DNA of 64,000 nt from Streptomyces lienomycini (GTDB taxonomy: Bacteria > Actinomycetota > Actinomycetes > Streptomycetales > Streptomycetaceae): the NCBI RefSeq assembly GCF_027947595.1, contig NZ_CP116257.1, positions 4,278,001-4,342,000 on the forward strand, given 5' to 3'. The notes under the pieces were generated by a model that was not told where the DNA came from, searched no databases, and was given only the letters and a program-made list of their open reading frames with translations. Positions 36,314 to 44,149 of the stretch are shown piece by piece. The translations under genes were made by a program, and so were the position numbers. Every line of letters starts with the position of its first letter. Position 1 is the first letter of the stretch.

Positions 36314-36346
36314 CCCGGAAGGTGCGGGGCGCGGGCGGGCGGCCGG

Positions 36347-36997
36347 TCAGCCGCCGAGCACGGCGGACGGCGCGTCCCCGTTCTGCGCCTGCCGGGACCG
36401 CTCCGCCAGTACCGCCGCCAGGTCCCGGACGCTGTCCCCGTCGACGCCGCCCCCCTCGCCCGCGGAGATCGCCTCGGTCCACAGCAGTGTCGTGCCGACC
36501 CGGACCTGGGTCACGGCACCGAGTGCACCCTTGTAGCTGAACGAGCCGAGCCGGGCATCGCGCTCGTCTCCGACCGGGCCGAGCCCGAGCGGCTTCGCCT
36601 TCTCCCCCGCCCGCTTGGCGTACCGGCCGTCCCACAGCACGTCGTACGCCTCCCGGGCGGCCTGCTCGCCGGCGTAGGCGATGATCAGGAAGTTCACCTG
36701 GACGGCGTCGTCCTTGTCGTGGAAGGTCGAGACGCCGAAGAAGCGGGAGTTCTCGCAGCCCGCGTTGCCCTTCATGGGGCAGGCCTCCCGGCGGTAGAGC
36801 GCGTCCATCTCGACGGCGATGGGCCGGGCGGACTCCTTCCAGCCGGCCATGGCCTCGTCGTCCGGCAGCACCTCCCCCACCTGTTCCTTCGTGAGCGCCG
36901 TCGCCCGGTCTTCAGCGCTGCCACCCTCCGCGCCGCCCCCGCAGCCGGTCAGCAGCAGAACCGCCGCGGCCGGCAGGCACCATCGGTAGGTCCTCAT
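36347..36997 (-). CDS. Lipoprotein of unknown function
   Basis: A 216-residue exported lipoprotein: MRTYRWCLPAAAVLLL then lipobox LTGC (Cys19). The mature domain has two further Cys residues close together (REACPMKGNAGCENSRFF), probably a disulfide, and later FSYKGALGAVTQVRVGTTLL. It resembles sensor-domain-like lipoproteins of streptomycetes in size, but no named family is recognised. GGGGGT lies upstream of the ATG. Confidence 0.78.
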   Translation of the reverse strand: MRTYRWCLPAAAVLLLTGCGGGAEGGSAEDRATALTKEQVGEVLPDDEAMAGWKESARPIAVEMDALYRREACPMKGNAGCENSRFFGVSTFHDKDDAVQVNFLIIAYAGEQAAREAYDVLWDGRYAKRAGEKAKPLGLGPVGDERDARLGSFSYKGALGAVTQVRVGTTLLWTEAISAGEGGGVDGDSVRDLAAVLAERSRQAQNGDAPSAVLGG

Positions 36998-37087
36998 GGT
37001 CGTGCCACCCCCTTGGGGGGTGATCCTACGCGGGCCGTTCTGGCGAAGCGGATTCCCTTCGACGTCCCACCGCGGGCGGGCCCTCCA

Positions 37088-37103
37088 TTTTGTCTAGACC
37101 TAT
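37088..37103. promoter_or_regulatory. DasR-responsive-element-like site upstream of GH3 gene
   Basis: TTTTGTCTAGACCTAT contains the palindromic core GTCTAGAC and fits 11 of 16 positions of the streptomycete dre consensus (A[G/C]TGGTCTAGACCA[G/C]T). It lies 99-114 bp before a GH3 beta-N-acetylhexosaminidase-type gene. DasR is the GntR repressor of GlcNAc and chitin metabolism, released by phosphorylated amino sugars. Binding is predicted, not shown. Confidence 0.55.
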
Positions 37104-37201
37104 TGCCCTGTCCTTGACCGCGGGCTACGTTTCCCGCTGTCCGGAGTCTTCACGTTTCCTTCAACTCCCCTGATGGGCAAGGCTGGAAGGAGCATGTCCG
37201 C

Positions 37202-39031
37202 ATGCAGGACCGGAGTCTGTCCAGACGAACCGTTCTCGCCTCCGCGACCCTGGTCGCCGCGAGTACGACGGGCGTCGTGGGCCTGACGGCTACTCCCGCG
37301 GTCGCGCACGAGCGCGACGACCGCCGCCTCAAGAGGATCATCTCCAGGATGAGCATCGAGGCGAAGATCGGCCAGTTGTTCGTGCCGTACTTCTACGGCA
37401 CGTCGGCGACTTCTCCCAGCAGGCTCGACCAGGAGCGCAATCTCAGGGAACTCGGCGTCCGCACCGTTGCCGAGCTGATCGCCAAGTACCACGTCGGCGG
37501 GGTCATCTACTTCTCCGGCTGGGCCAACAACATTCAGGACCCCCGCCAGGTGGCGGACTTGTCGAACGGAGTGCAACGGGCCTCGCTGGCCCTGCCCACC
37601 CCCGTTCCGTCCCTGATCTCCATCGACCAGGAGCACGGGGCCAACGTCCGCATCGGCAGCGGCGCCACGCAACTGCCGGGCGCGATGGCGCTCGGCGCGG
37701 GCCGCTCGCTCGCCGACGCGCGCACCGCCGGACGGATATCGGGCACGGAGCTGGCCGCCCTCGGCATCCATCAGAACTTCGCCCCGGTCGCGGACGTCAA
37801 CGTCAACCCGGCCAACCCCATCATCAACGTCCGCTCCTTCGGCGCCGACGCCCGCGAGGTCGGCCGCATGGTGGCGGCCCAGGTGACGGGATACCAGCAG
37901 GTCGGCGTCGTGGCCTGCGCCAAGCACTTCCCGGGCCACGGGGACACCGGTCAGGACAGCCACACCGGTCTGCCGGTGATCACCCACACCCGCGAGGAGT
38001 GGGAGCGCGTCGACGCCCCGCCCTTCAGGGCCGCGATCGCCGCCGGTGTCGATTCGATCATGACGGCGCACCTCCAGGTCCCCGCGCTCGACCCCAGCAA
38101 CGACCCGGCCACCCTGTCGCCCGCGATCCTCCAGGGTGTGCTGCGCGGGGAACTCGGCTTCGACGGGGTGATCGTCACCGACGCCCTCAACATGCAGGGC
38201 GTACGAACCAAGTACGGCGACGACCGGGTGCCCGTCCTCGCCCTCAAGGCCGGTGCGGACCAGCTGCTGTTCCCGCCGGACATCGACGTCGCGTACAACG
38301 GAGTCCTGGCCGCCGTCCGCGGCGGAGAGATCACCGAGGACCGCCTCGACGAGTCGGTCCTGCGCATCCTGCGGATCAAGGACAAGGCGGGCCTGTTCAG
38401 CGGCAGCCCCTTCACCTCCCGCAAGGAGGTCGACCGGGTCGTCGGCGCACGCGGGCACCGGCTCGCCGCGGCCCGGATCGCCGAGCGCACCACCACGCTG
38501 CTGGTCAACGAGGACGAGGCACTCCCGCTGCGCCGCAGGCAGCGGAAGCTGCTCGTGGTCGGCGCGAGCCCGGCCTTCCCGACCGACGACACCCGCACCA
38601 CGGTGCCCGAGCTGGCCGAGGCGTTCGACGAACTCGGCTACAGCACGACCCACCTCGCCACCGGCAGGGCGCCCGACGCGGCGAAGATCGACGAGGCCGT
38701 GGCCGCCGCGCGGGGACGGGACGCGGTGGTGGTCACCACCGACAACGTCGGCGCCACCAGCGCCCAGCGCACCCTGGTGTCCCGGCTGCTCGCGACGGGC
38801 GTTCCCGTCGTCCACCTCGCGGTGCGCAACCCCTACGACATCGCCCACCTCGGCGACGTCCCGGCCTCACTGGCCTCCTACTGCTGGACCGAGGTCGAAC
38901 TGCGCGCCGCCGCCCGGGTCATCGCCGGGCGGGTCGACCCGCGCGGCAGGCTGCCCGTGCCCATCCAGCGGGCGGACGACCCGACCAGGGTCCTCTTCCA
39001 CTCCGGGCACGGCCTGTCGTACGGCCGCTGA
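37202..39031 (+). CDS. Tat-exported GH3 beta-N-acetylhexosaminidase (NagZ-like)
   Basis: A 609-residue glycoside hydrolase family 3 enzyme. The Tat signal is LSRRTVLASATLVAAS. The catalytic domain has IDQEHGANVRIGSG, the NagZ-type KHFPGHGDTGQDSH loop (Lys241-His242, His246, with the His/Asp dyad) and the nucleophile Asp327 in VTDALNM. A C-terminal domain (from about residue 420, AAARIAERTTTLLVNEDEAL) follows, as in two-domain GH3 enzymes. It probably removes terminal GlcNAc from wall or chitin fragments outside the cell. GGAAGGAG lies 9 bp upstream. A dre-like site suggests DasR control. Confidence 0.92.
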   Translation: MQDRSLSRRTVLASATLVAASTTGVVGLTATPAVAHERDDRRLKRIISRMSIEAKIGQLFVPYFYGTSATSPSRLDQERNLRELGVRTVAELIAKYHVGGVIYFSGWANNIQDPRQVADLSNGVQRASLALPTPVPSLISIDQEHGANVRIGSGATQLPGAMALGAGRSLADARTAGRISGTELAALGIHQNFAPVADVNVNPANPIINVRSFGADAREVGRMVAAQVTGYQQVGVVACAKHFPGHGDTGQDSHTGLPVITHTREEWERVDAPPFRAAIAAGVDSIMTAHLQVPALDPSNDPATLSPAILQGVLRGELGFDGVIVTDALNMQGVRTKYGDDRVPVLALKAGADQLLFPPDIDVAYNGVLAAVRGGEITEDRLDESVLRILRIKDKAGLFSGSPFTSRKEVDRVVGARGHRLAAARIAERTTTLLVNEDEALPLRRRQRKLLVVGASPAFPTDDTRTTVPELAEAFDELGYSTTHLATGRAPDAAKIDEAVAAARGRDAVVVTTDNVGATSAQRTLVSRLLATGVPVVHLAVRNPYDIAHLGDVPASLASYCWTEVELRAAARVIAGRVDPRGRLPVPIQRADDPTRVLFHSGHGLSYGR

Positions 39032-39054
39032 CGTCCCCGGCACCCGCACGGCCT

Positions 39055-39092
39055 CCGGCCCCGGCACCCCGAAGGGGAAGCTCCGGGGCCGG
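39055..39092. terminator. Strong hairpin between convergent GH3 gene and RiPP operon
   Basis: CCGGCCCCGG (39055-39064) and CCGGGGCCGG (39083-39092) form a perfect 10-bp stem; the loop itself holds CCCC-GAA-GGGG. It lies 23 bp after the GH3 stop and 55 bp after the precursor-peptide stop coming from the other side. It looks like a bidirectional terminator without a T-tract. Confidence 0.75.
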
Positions 39093-39146
39093 ACCCGCCT
39101 GCGTCCGACCGGGTGCGGGGACGACCGGCCTTCCTCGCGCACGGCG

Positions 39147-39335
39147 TCAGGAATCACGCACCTCGGGGATGTCCGTCCCGCCCGAGTAGAGGGTGGCGGC
39201 GTGTACGCACCCGGGGTCGTCGCAGCCCGTGCGGCCCGGGTGGGCGTCGGTGTCCGGCACGGCCAGCAGTTCCGCTCGCAGGGAGCGTATCCGGGCCTCA
39301 ACGCCCCCGGGCCTTCCCGGCACTTCGTTCCGCAT
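39147..39335 (-). CDS. Candidate RiPP precursor peptide, 62 residues
   Basis: A 62-residue peptide encoded last in the operon, its ATG 38 bases inside the end of the radical SAM gene. The N-terminal part (GGVEARIRSLRAELLAVPD) is helix-like and could be the leader. The C-terminal part carries GCDDPGCVHAATLYSGGTD with Cys38, Cys43, His45 and Tyr50. Radical SAM/SPASM cyclophane synthases join aromatic (including His) side chains to a residue two positions on, so His-Ala-Ala or Tyr-Ser-Gly are possible ring sites. I recall a cyclophane RiPP family named for an HAA motif (HaaA), and this may belong to it. Position and size support the precursor call more than sequence does. Confidence 0.65.
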   Translation of the reverse strand: MRNEVPGRPGGVEARIRSLRAELLAVPDTDAHPGRTGCDDPGCVHAATLYSGGTDIPEVRDS

Positions 39336-40443
39336 CGCGCATCAGTCCTTCCATGAGGAGTTGTCTGCTGTTGCGGCAGAAGACGGTCTCGGTGACGTCC
39401 AACCGCCCCGTCTCGAAGTACTTGTTGGCGACCTGCCCGCCCCGGCAGTAGGCGAACAGATCGCATACCGCGCGACAGGCGTCGATCCCGGCGAGGGCCT
39501 CGGCGACCCAGGGGGTCTCCTGGGCCCGTGCCAGGCGGGCCGCGAGCCCGTGCTCCCGCACGTCGCCGATGGTGAAGGGGCCGTGGCGCGGGGAGGAGAA
39601 GCCCGCGAGGTCCGGCCCGACGGGCACGACCTGACCGTCCCAGGTGACCATCGGCAGCGGATCGACCGGCTGCTCGGCCCACTGCCCGGCCGTGCCGGCC
39701 AGCTCCGCCCTGACGTACCGCCGGACATGCTCCACGTCGCGCAGGCGCATGCGCGGGTCGGCGCGTCCGCACGCGGCCAGCGCGGCCCAGAAGTCGGCGA
39801 CGTTCTCGTCGTCGTGGACGGCCCGGGTGTTCAGCCCCTTGCGTTCCACCAGGTTCACGCCCAGGACGCGGCAACCGAGTTCGGTGAACCACCGGTGCAG
39901 TTCGGCCGCTTTGCGCGGAGTCGGGTCGGACACGACGGCGATGGCGCCGAAGGCGATGCCGTGCTCCTTGAGCAGCCCGACACCGCGCAGCGTGCGGCCG
40001 GTGGCGTCTCGGCCGCCGCGGTCCACCCGGCCACCGCCGGCCCCGGGGCCGGGGTCGGGTCCGTCGACACTGACGGAGACCTCGATCCCCCGCCCGCGGA
40101 ACAGCCGGCACCACGCTTCGTCGACGAGCGTGGCATTGGTCTGCACGGCGTGCCGTACGGGATGTCCGCGCCCCGGCGGGAACCGGTCGAGCAGTGCCGT
40201 CAGGCGGGACACGCCCGCGGCGAGCGGCTCCCCGCCGTGCCACAGCACGGTGACCGGGTGCTGTTCCGACCATGCGCCGACGGTCTGTGCGACCGCGTCG
40301 GCGACCTCGTCCGACATGACGCGGGCAAGACCGCGGGCGGGCAGGTAGCAGTAGCGGCAGTCGAGGTTGCACAGCGGAGTCGGCTGGAGGAGCACGAGGG
40401 AACTCGTCCGCGCCAGCCGGGCACGGGGCGACGGCGCCGTCAT
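39298..40443 (-). CDS. Radical SAM/SPASM peptide maturase
   Basis: A 381-residue radical SAM enzyme. The [4Fe-4S] motif CNLDCRYCYLP (Cys25, Cys29, Cys32) follows LVLLQPTPL. VLWHGGEPL and VSVSVDGPDPG are core strands. The C-terminus has a SPASM-like cysteine set: GIDACRAVCDLFAYCRGG, NKYFETG, and a final Cys in ETVFCRNSRQ. This layout matches GrrM/FxsB/cyclophane-forming maturases rather than lasso or sactipeptide enzymes. Its ATG overlaps the upstream NB-ARC gene's stop (ATGA), and its own end overlaps the 62-residue peptide gene. It probably cross-links that peptide. Confidence 0.88.
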   Translation of the reverse strand: MTAPSPRARLARTSSLVLLQPTPLCNLDCRYCYLPARGLARVMSDEVADAVAQTVGAWSEQHPVTVLWHGGEPLAAGVSRLTALLDRFPPGRGHPVRHAVQTNATLVDEAWCRLFRGRGIEVSVSVDGPDPGPGAGGGRVDRGGRDATGRTLRGVGLLKEHGIAFGAIAVVSDPTPRKAAELHRWFTELGCRVLGVNLVERKGLNTRAVHDDENVADFWAALAACGRADPRMRLRDVEHVRRYVRAELAGTAGQWAEQPVDPLPMVTWDGQVVPVGPDLAGFSSPRHGPFTIGDVREHGLAARLARAQETPWVAEALAGIDACRAVCDLFAYCRGGQVANKYFETGRLDVTETVFCRNSRQLLMEGLMRDAERSAGKARGR

Positions 40444-42722
40444 CGGCCGCCCCCCTCCCCTGTTGGTTCCCCTTCCCGGTACCCGGCGGCGGTGAGGCGT
40501 TTCAGCGCCTCGCTCTCGCCGTGGCGGTCGGCCAGTTCGCGGTAGAGGCACAGGGCCTGGACGTGTGCCTCGACGGCCTCCTCGCGGCGGCCCGCGCGCC
40601 CGAGGGTGACGCCGAGGTCCTGCGTCGCGATCGCCTGACCGTGCCGGTGGCCGAGATCCCGCTGCTCCCGCACCGCGAGCCGGTGGGCGTCGACGGCCTC
40701 GTCGAACCGGCCCAGCGCGCACAGGGCGACCCCGAAGTCGTTCCACGACGTGGCGAGGCGTTCACGCTCCCCCAGTTCCTCGAAGACCGCACGGGCGGTG
40801 GTGTGCGCCTCCAAGGCCTCCTCCAGGCGCCCGGTCTCGCGGAACGCGCGCCCCAGGTTGTTCCGGGCGGTGGCCTCGCGTGCCCGGTCACCGACCGAAC
40901 GGAACATCGCGCAGGCCCGGGACAGGGCGACGATCGACTCCTCGCACCGGCCGAGCTTGAACCGGGCGCGGCCGAGGTTGTTCCACGTCGACGCCTCGAC
41001 CTGCGCGTCCTGGACCGCCTGGGCCAGCTCCCGGGCGCGCTCGTGGGCCTCGATCGCCTCGTCGAACCGGCGGGCTTCCGTCAGGGAGACGCCCAGCATG
41101 TCCCAGACCTTCCCCTCCCCGAGCCGGTCACCGCGCTCCCGGTGGATCCCGCAGGCGCGGGTGTGCGCCGCGACAGCCTCGTCGAGCCTGCGGTTGTGGC
41201 GCAGGGCGAGACCCAGGTAGCTCCACGCCCTGCCCGCGCCGGAGCCGTCGCCCAGCGCGAGCGCCGCCTGGGCCGCGCACCGGTAGACGGACACCCCGTC
41301 GTCGAAGTATCGCCGTCGGTCGAGATACTCGTAAAGGCTCAGTGCCAGTCCCAGTCCGGCCCGGGCGTGCACCGGGTCGGCCGCCCACAGGGCGCCGGAG
41401 ATGAGACCGGTGCGCTCGCGGTCGAGCCAGCTCAGCGCCTCCTCCCGGCCGTCGAATCCGGGAGAGGGGGCCCTGCCGGGGAGGTTGCGCACGTGCCAGT
41501 CGGCCGCCTCGGTCCGCCGCTGGTAGTGCGCGAGCAGCCGGGCCCGCGCCGCCGTGCCCTCCGCGCGCAGCGGCTCCTGTCGCGCCACCCGGTCCAGGGC
41601 GTAGGCGCGGACCAGGTCGTGCATGCTCCAGCAGCCCCGCACACTGCCGGGGCCGACCAGGTGGGCGCGCACCAGGACGTTCAGCTCCCGCCGCGGCGGG
41701 GTGGTCGCGCCGGACAGCACGGTGAGCGCCTCGTCGCTCGTCTCCTTCCCCGGTGCGAGCGCCAGGAGGCGGAAGAGGCGTGCGGGTTCCGGGCCGAGGC
41801 GGCGGTACGACAGGTCGAAGGCGGCCCGCACACCCCGCTCGCCGTCGTCCAGGTGGTCGAGGACGGTGGCGGAGTCGGCCAGCTCAGCCACCAGTTCCGC
41901 CACGGGCTTGCCCGGATCGGAGAGGAGCAGCGCGGCCGCGATCTGCAGCGCCAGCGGCAGATGCCCGCACAGCTCGCACAGTTTCTCGGCCCCGTCGGCA
42001 TCGTCCAGGACGCGCGGGTCCGCCGGGTCGGCGGTGCGCAGGGCCGCGCGCAGGACGTCCCGGGCCACCTGGGGCCGGAGGACGTCGAGGTGGAGCAAGT
42101 GCGCGCCGAGCTGTGGCATGGTGTCGCGCGAGGTGACCAGGACCCGGTGCGCGGGGTGCCCGGGCAGCAGCGGTCTGACCTGCCCGGGGTGCGAGGCGTT
42201 GTCCACCACGATCAGCACGCGGCCGCCTGCGCGGGCCCGTTCGGCGAGCATCGAGCGGTAGAGTCCGGCACGCTCGTCCACCGTGCTCGGTACGTGCGCG
42301 GCGGCCACTCCCAGGGCGCGCAGCAGGGCTTCCAGGAGCTGCTCGGGTCCCGCGGGCGTCTCGTCGTAGCCGTGGCAGTCGACGAACAGGGCGCCGGCCG
42401 GGAACCAGCCGCGTTCGCGTGCCGTGTGGGCGGCCCGTACGGCCAGCGCGGTCTTGCCCACGCCGCCCAGCCCGGCCACCGCGGTGACCGGGGCCGCGGT
42501 GCGGTGTGCGCCCTCGGGGGCCAACGCCGCGAGCAGCGCGTCCAGTTCGTCCTCGCGTCCGGTGAACTCGGCTGTCGCGGGCGGGAGCGCGTCCTCTACG
42601 TGGGGCATGGGTCCGTAATGGTGGTGATGCTCCACCTTCTTCCCGATCGCCTCGCCCCGGAACGTGCCCTGGCTGAAGTCGATTCGATCCCCGCCGTACG
42701 TGTCCCCGCTCACCCTGCCCAT
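40440..42722 (-). CDS. NB-ARC / tetratricopeptide-repeat protein of the RiPP operon
   Basis: A 760-residue STAND-type protein. A short N-terminal segment (GDTYGGDRIDFSQGTFRG, then EHHHHYG) precedes an NB-ARC ATPase: FTGREDELDALLAAL, Walker A GLGGVGKTAL (84-93), VLIVVDNASHP, and VLVTSRD. From about residue 500 there are at least six tetratricopeptide units with the spacing A-x-A-W-S-Y-L-G, E-A-I-E-A-H-E-R-A and so on. STAND proteins act as ligand-triggered switches. As first gene, coupled to a radical SAM gene, it may guide or regulate the peptide. The start could be ATG 42722 or GTG 42713. Confidence 0.88.
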   Translation of the reverse strand: MGRVSGDTYGGDRIDFSQGTFRGEAIGKKVEHHHHYGPMPHVEDALPPATAEFTGREDELDALLAALAPEGAHRTAAPVTAVAGLGGVGKTALAVRAAHTARERGWFPAGALFVDCHGYDETPAGPEQLLEALLRALGVAAAHVPSTVDERAGLYRSMLAERARAGGRVLIVVDNASHPGQVRPLLPGHPAHRVLVTSRDTMPQLGAHLLHLDVLRPQVARDVLRAALRTADPADPRVLDDADGAEKLCELCGHLPLALQIAAALLLSDPGKPVAELVAELADSATVLDHLDDGERGVRAAFDLSYRRLGPEPARLFRLLALAPGKETSDEALTVLSGATTPPRRELNVLVRAHLVGPGSVRGCWSMHDLVRAYALDRVARQEPLRAEGTAARARLLAHYQRRTEAADWHVRNLPGRAPSPGFDGREEALSWLDRERTGLISGALWAADPVHARAGLGLALSLYEYLDRRRYFDDGVSVYRCAAQAALALGDGSGAGRAWSYLGLALRHNRRLDEAVAAHTRACGIHRERGDRLGEGKVWDMLGVSLTEARRFDEAIEAHERARELAQAVQDAQVEASTWNNLGRARFKLGRCEESIVALSRACAMFRSVGDRAREATARNNLGRAFRETGRLEEALEAHTTARAVFEELGERERLATSWNDFGVALCALGRFDEAVDAHRLAVREQRDLGHRHGQAIATQDLGVTLGRAGRREEAVEAHVQALCLYRELADRHGESEALKRLTAAGYREGEPTGEGGGR

Positions 42723-42874
42723 CCTGCCCGAGGACGGGCACCGAAGGTGGATCTTGAGTCTCTTTACGACTCGGCGTTGACAAAGTTCCGCTTCACTACA
42801 TCAATATGAAGGGCGGTGCCCCACGGCCACGTGGGGCGGCGCGGACACGGCGACCCTCGCAGGGAGTACCGAGC
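42723..42874. promoter_or_regulatory. Divergent promoter region, RiPP operon versus ROK gene
   Basis: This 152-bp gap contains TTGACA at about 42776 with ATCAAT ~18 bp downstream, a plausible promoter toward the ROK gene. A GAGTC-N7-GACTC dyad lies at 42756-42772, between the likely promoters of the two operons. Local AT content is higher than around it. Confidence 0.4.
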
Positions 42875-44032
42875 ATGGCGACGACCGGAACAGACCTGTC
42901 CCGGATGCGCGAGATGAACCAGCTGTCGATCGTGTGGGCGCTGCGCGGCGGCCCTCCGTCGACGGTCACCGAACTCGCCGGCCGGGCCGGTCTGTCGCGT
43001 CCCGCCGTGGACGTACTGGTGCGGGCACTGGTCGGGGACGGCTGGGTGGAGGTGGAGGAGCCCGGGCCCGGCAGCGTGGTGGGACGTCCGGCACGCCGGT
43101 ACCGGTTCCGGGCGGACGCCGGCCATGTCCTCGGCGTCGACGTCGGTGTGCACAAGGTGCTGGCGGTGCTGAGCGACCTGGAGGGCGACGTGGTACGGAC
43201 GCTGCGCCGGCCGGTCGACCCCGAAGCGCCGCCCGCGGCACGGCTGTCGGAGGTCGACGGGGTGATCGACGACGTCCTGCGGTCCGCCGGGATGACACCG
43301 GCCGAGGTCTGGGCCGTGACGGTCGGGGTGACCGGCCCGGTCGACGCCGCGGGGCGGACCAGCCTGTCCACACCTCTGCCCGGCTGGACCGAGGCCGACC
43401 CGGTCGCCCATCTCGCGGCCCGCTTCTCCTGCCCGGTCCGGGTCGAGAACGACTGCAAACTCTCCGCCGTGGCCGAGCGGTGGAAGGGGGCGGCGCAGGA
43501 CGCCGACGACATCGCCTTCCTCCTCGCCGGACTGCGCACCGGCGCCGGTCTCCTCCTGGACGGCACCCTGCGCCGTGGGCACGGCGGCGCCGCGGGAGAG
43601 ATCGGCGCCCTGAAGGCGGTGCGCTGGATCACCGCCCCGGACCACCTCCGGAACTGCCCCGGGATTCCGGCCGCGGCCGCGCCCGGCGAGGCCGCCGCCT
43701 GGGTCTTCCAGGCGGCCCGGGACGGCGACCGGGACGCCAGGACGGCGATCCGCCGGTACACCCGCGACCTCGCGGTGGGGGTCGCCGCGCTGGTGCTGAC
43801 CCTGGACCCGCAGGTCGTCGTCTACGGCGGCGGCTTCTCGCGCTCCGCCGACGTGCTTCTCGAACCACTGCGCCGCGAACTGGCCAGACACTGCCTGCGC
43901 ATGCCGGAGCTGCGCGCCTCCACGCTCGGCGACGAGAGCGTGGCCCTGGGGGCGGTGCGCCTCGCGCTGGACGAGGTCGACGGCCGGCTGCTGAGCGACC
44001 GGCTCTCCGCGCCGACGGCACCACGCCGGTAG
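42875..44032 (+). CDS. ROK-family transcriptional regulator
   Basis: A 385-residue regulator: winged helix at the N-terminus (MNQLSIVWALRGGPPSTVTE, then LAGRAGLSRPAVDVLVRAL), then a ROK sugar-kinase-like domain with VLGVDVGVHKVLAVL, VTVGVTGPVD and VRVENDCKLSAVAE. The Cys/His zinc motif of true ROK kinases is poorly kept. The ATG at 42875 has AGGGAG about 10 bp upstream; an ATG at 42806 would add a low-complexity Arg-rich tail. It precedes a Gfo/Idh/MocA dehydrogenase and probably controls it in response to a sugar. Confidence 0.88.
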   Translation: MATTGTDLSRMREMNQLSIVWALRGGPPSTVTELAGRAGLSRPAVDVLVRALVGDGWVEVEEPGPGSVVGRPARRYRFRADAGHVLGVDVGVHKVLAVLSDLEGDVVRTLRRPVDPEAPPAARLSEVDGVIDDVLRSAGMTPAEVWAVTVGVTGPVDAAGRTSLSTPLPGWTEADPVAHLAARFSCPVRVENDCKLSAVAERWKGAAQDADDIAFLLAGLRTGAGLLLDGTLRRGHGGAAGEIGALKAVRWITAPDHLRNCPGIPAAAAPGEAAAWVFQAARDGDRDARTAIRRYTRDLAVGVAALVLTLDPQVVVYGGGFSRSADVLLEPLRRELARHCLRMPELRASTLGDESVALGAVRLALDEVDGRLLSDRLSAPTAPRR

Positions 44033-44149
44033 GCGCCCGGCGCTCCGGCACCGCCCCGTCGGCGTGCCGCCCGGCACGCCCTGCGCATACCGCACACCAC
44101 CGCCCCCCACCGGGAAACGCCGGGAACACCGGATACGAAGGGACCCCAA

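Noticed and set aside
42600..42640. Four consecutive histidines in the NB-ARC protein, which could look like a tag or cloning scar
   Set aside because: The stretch is embedded in a natural-looking segment with normal genomic context; there is no vector sequence.
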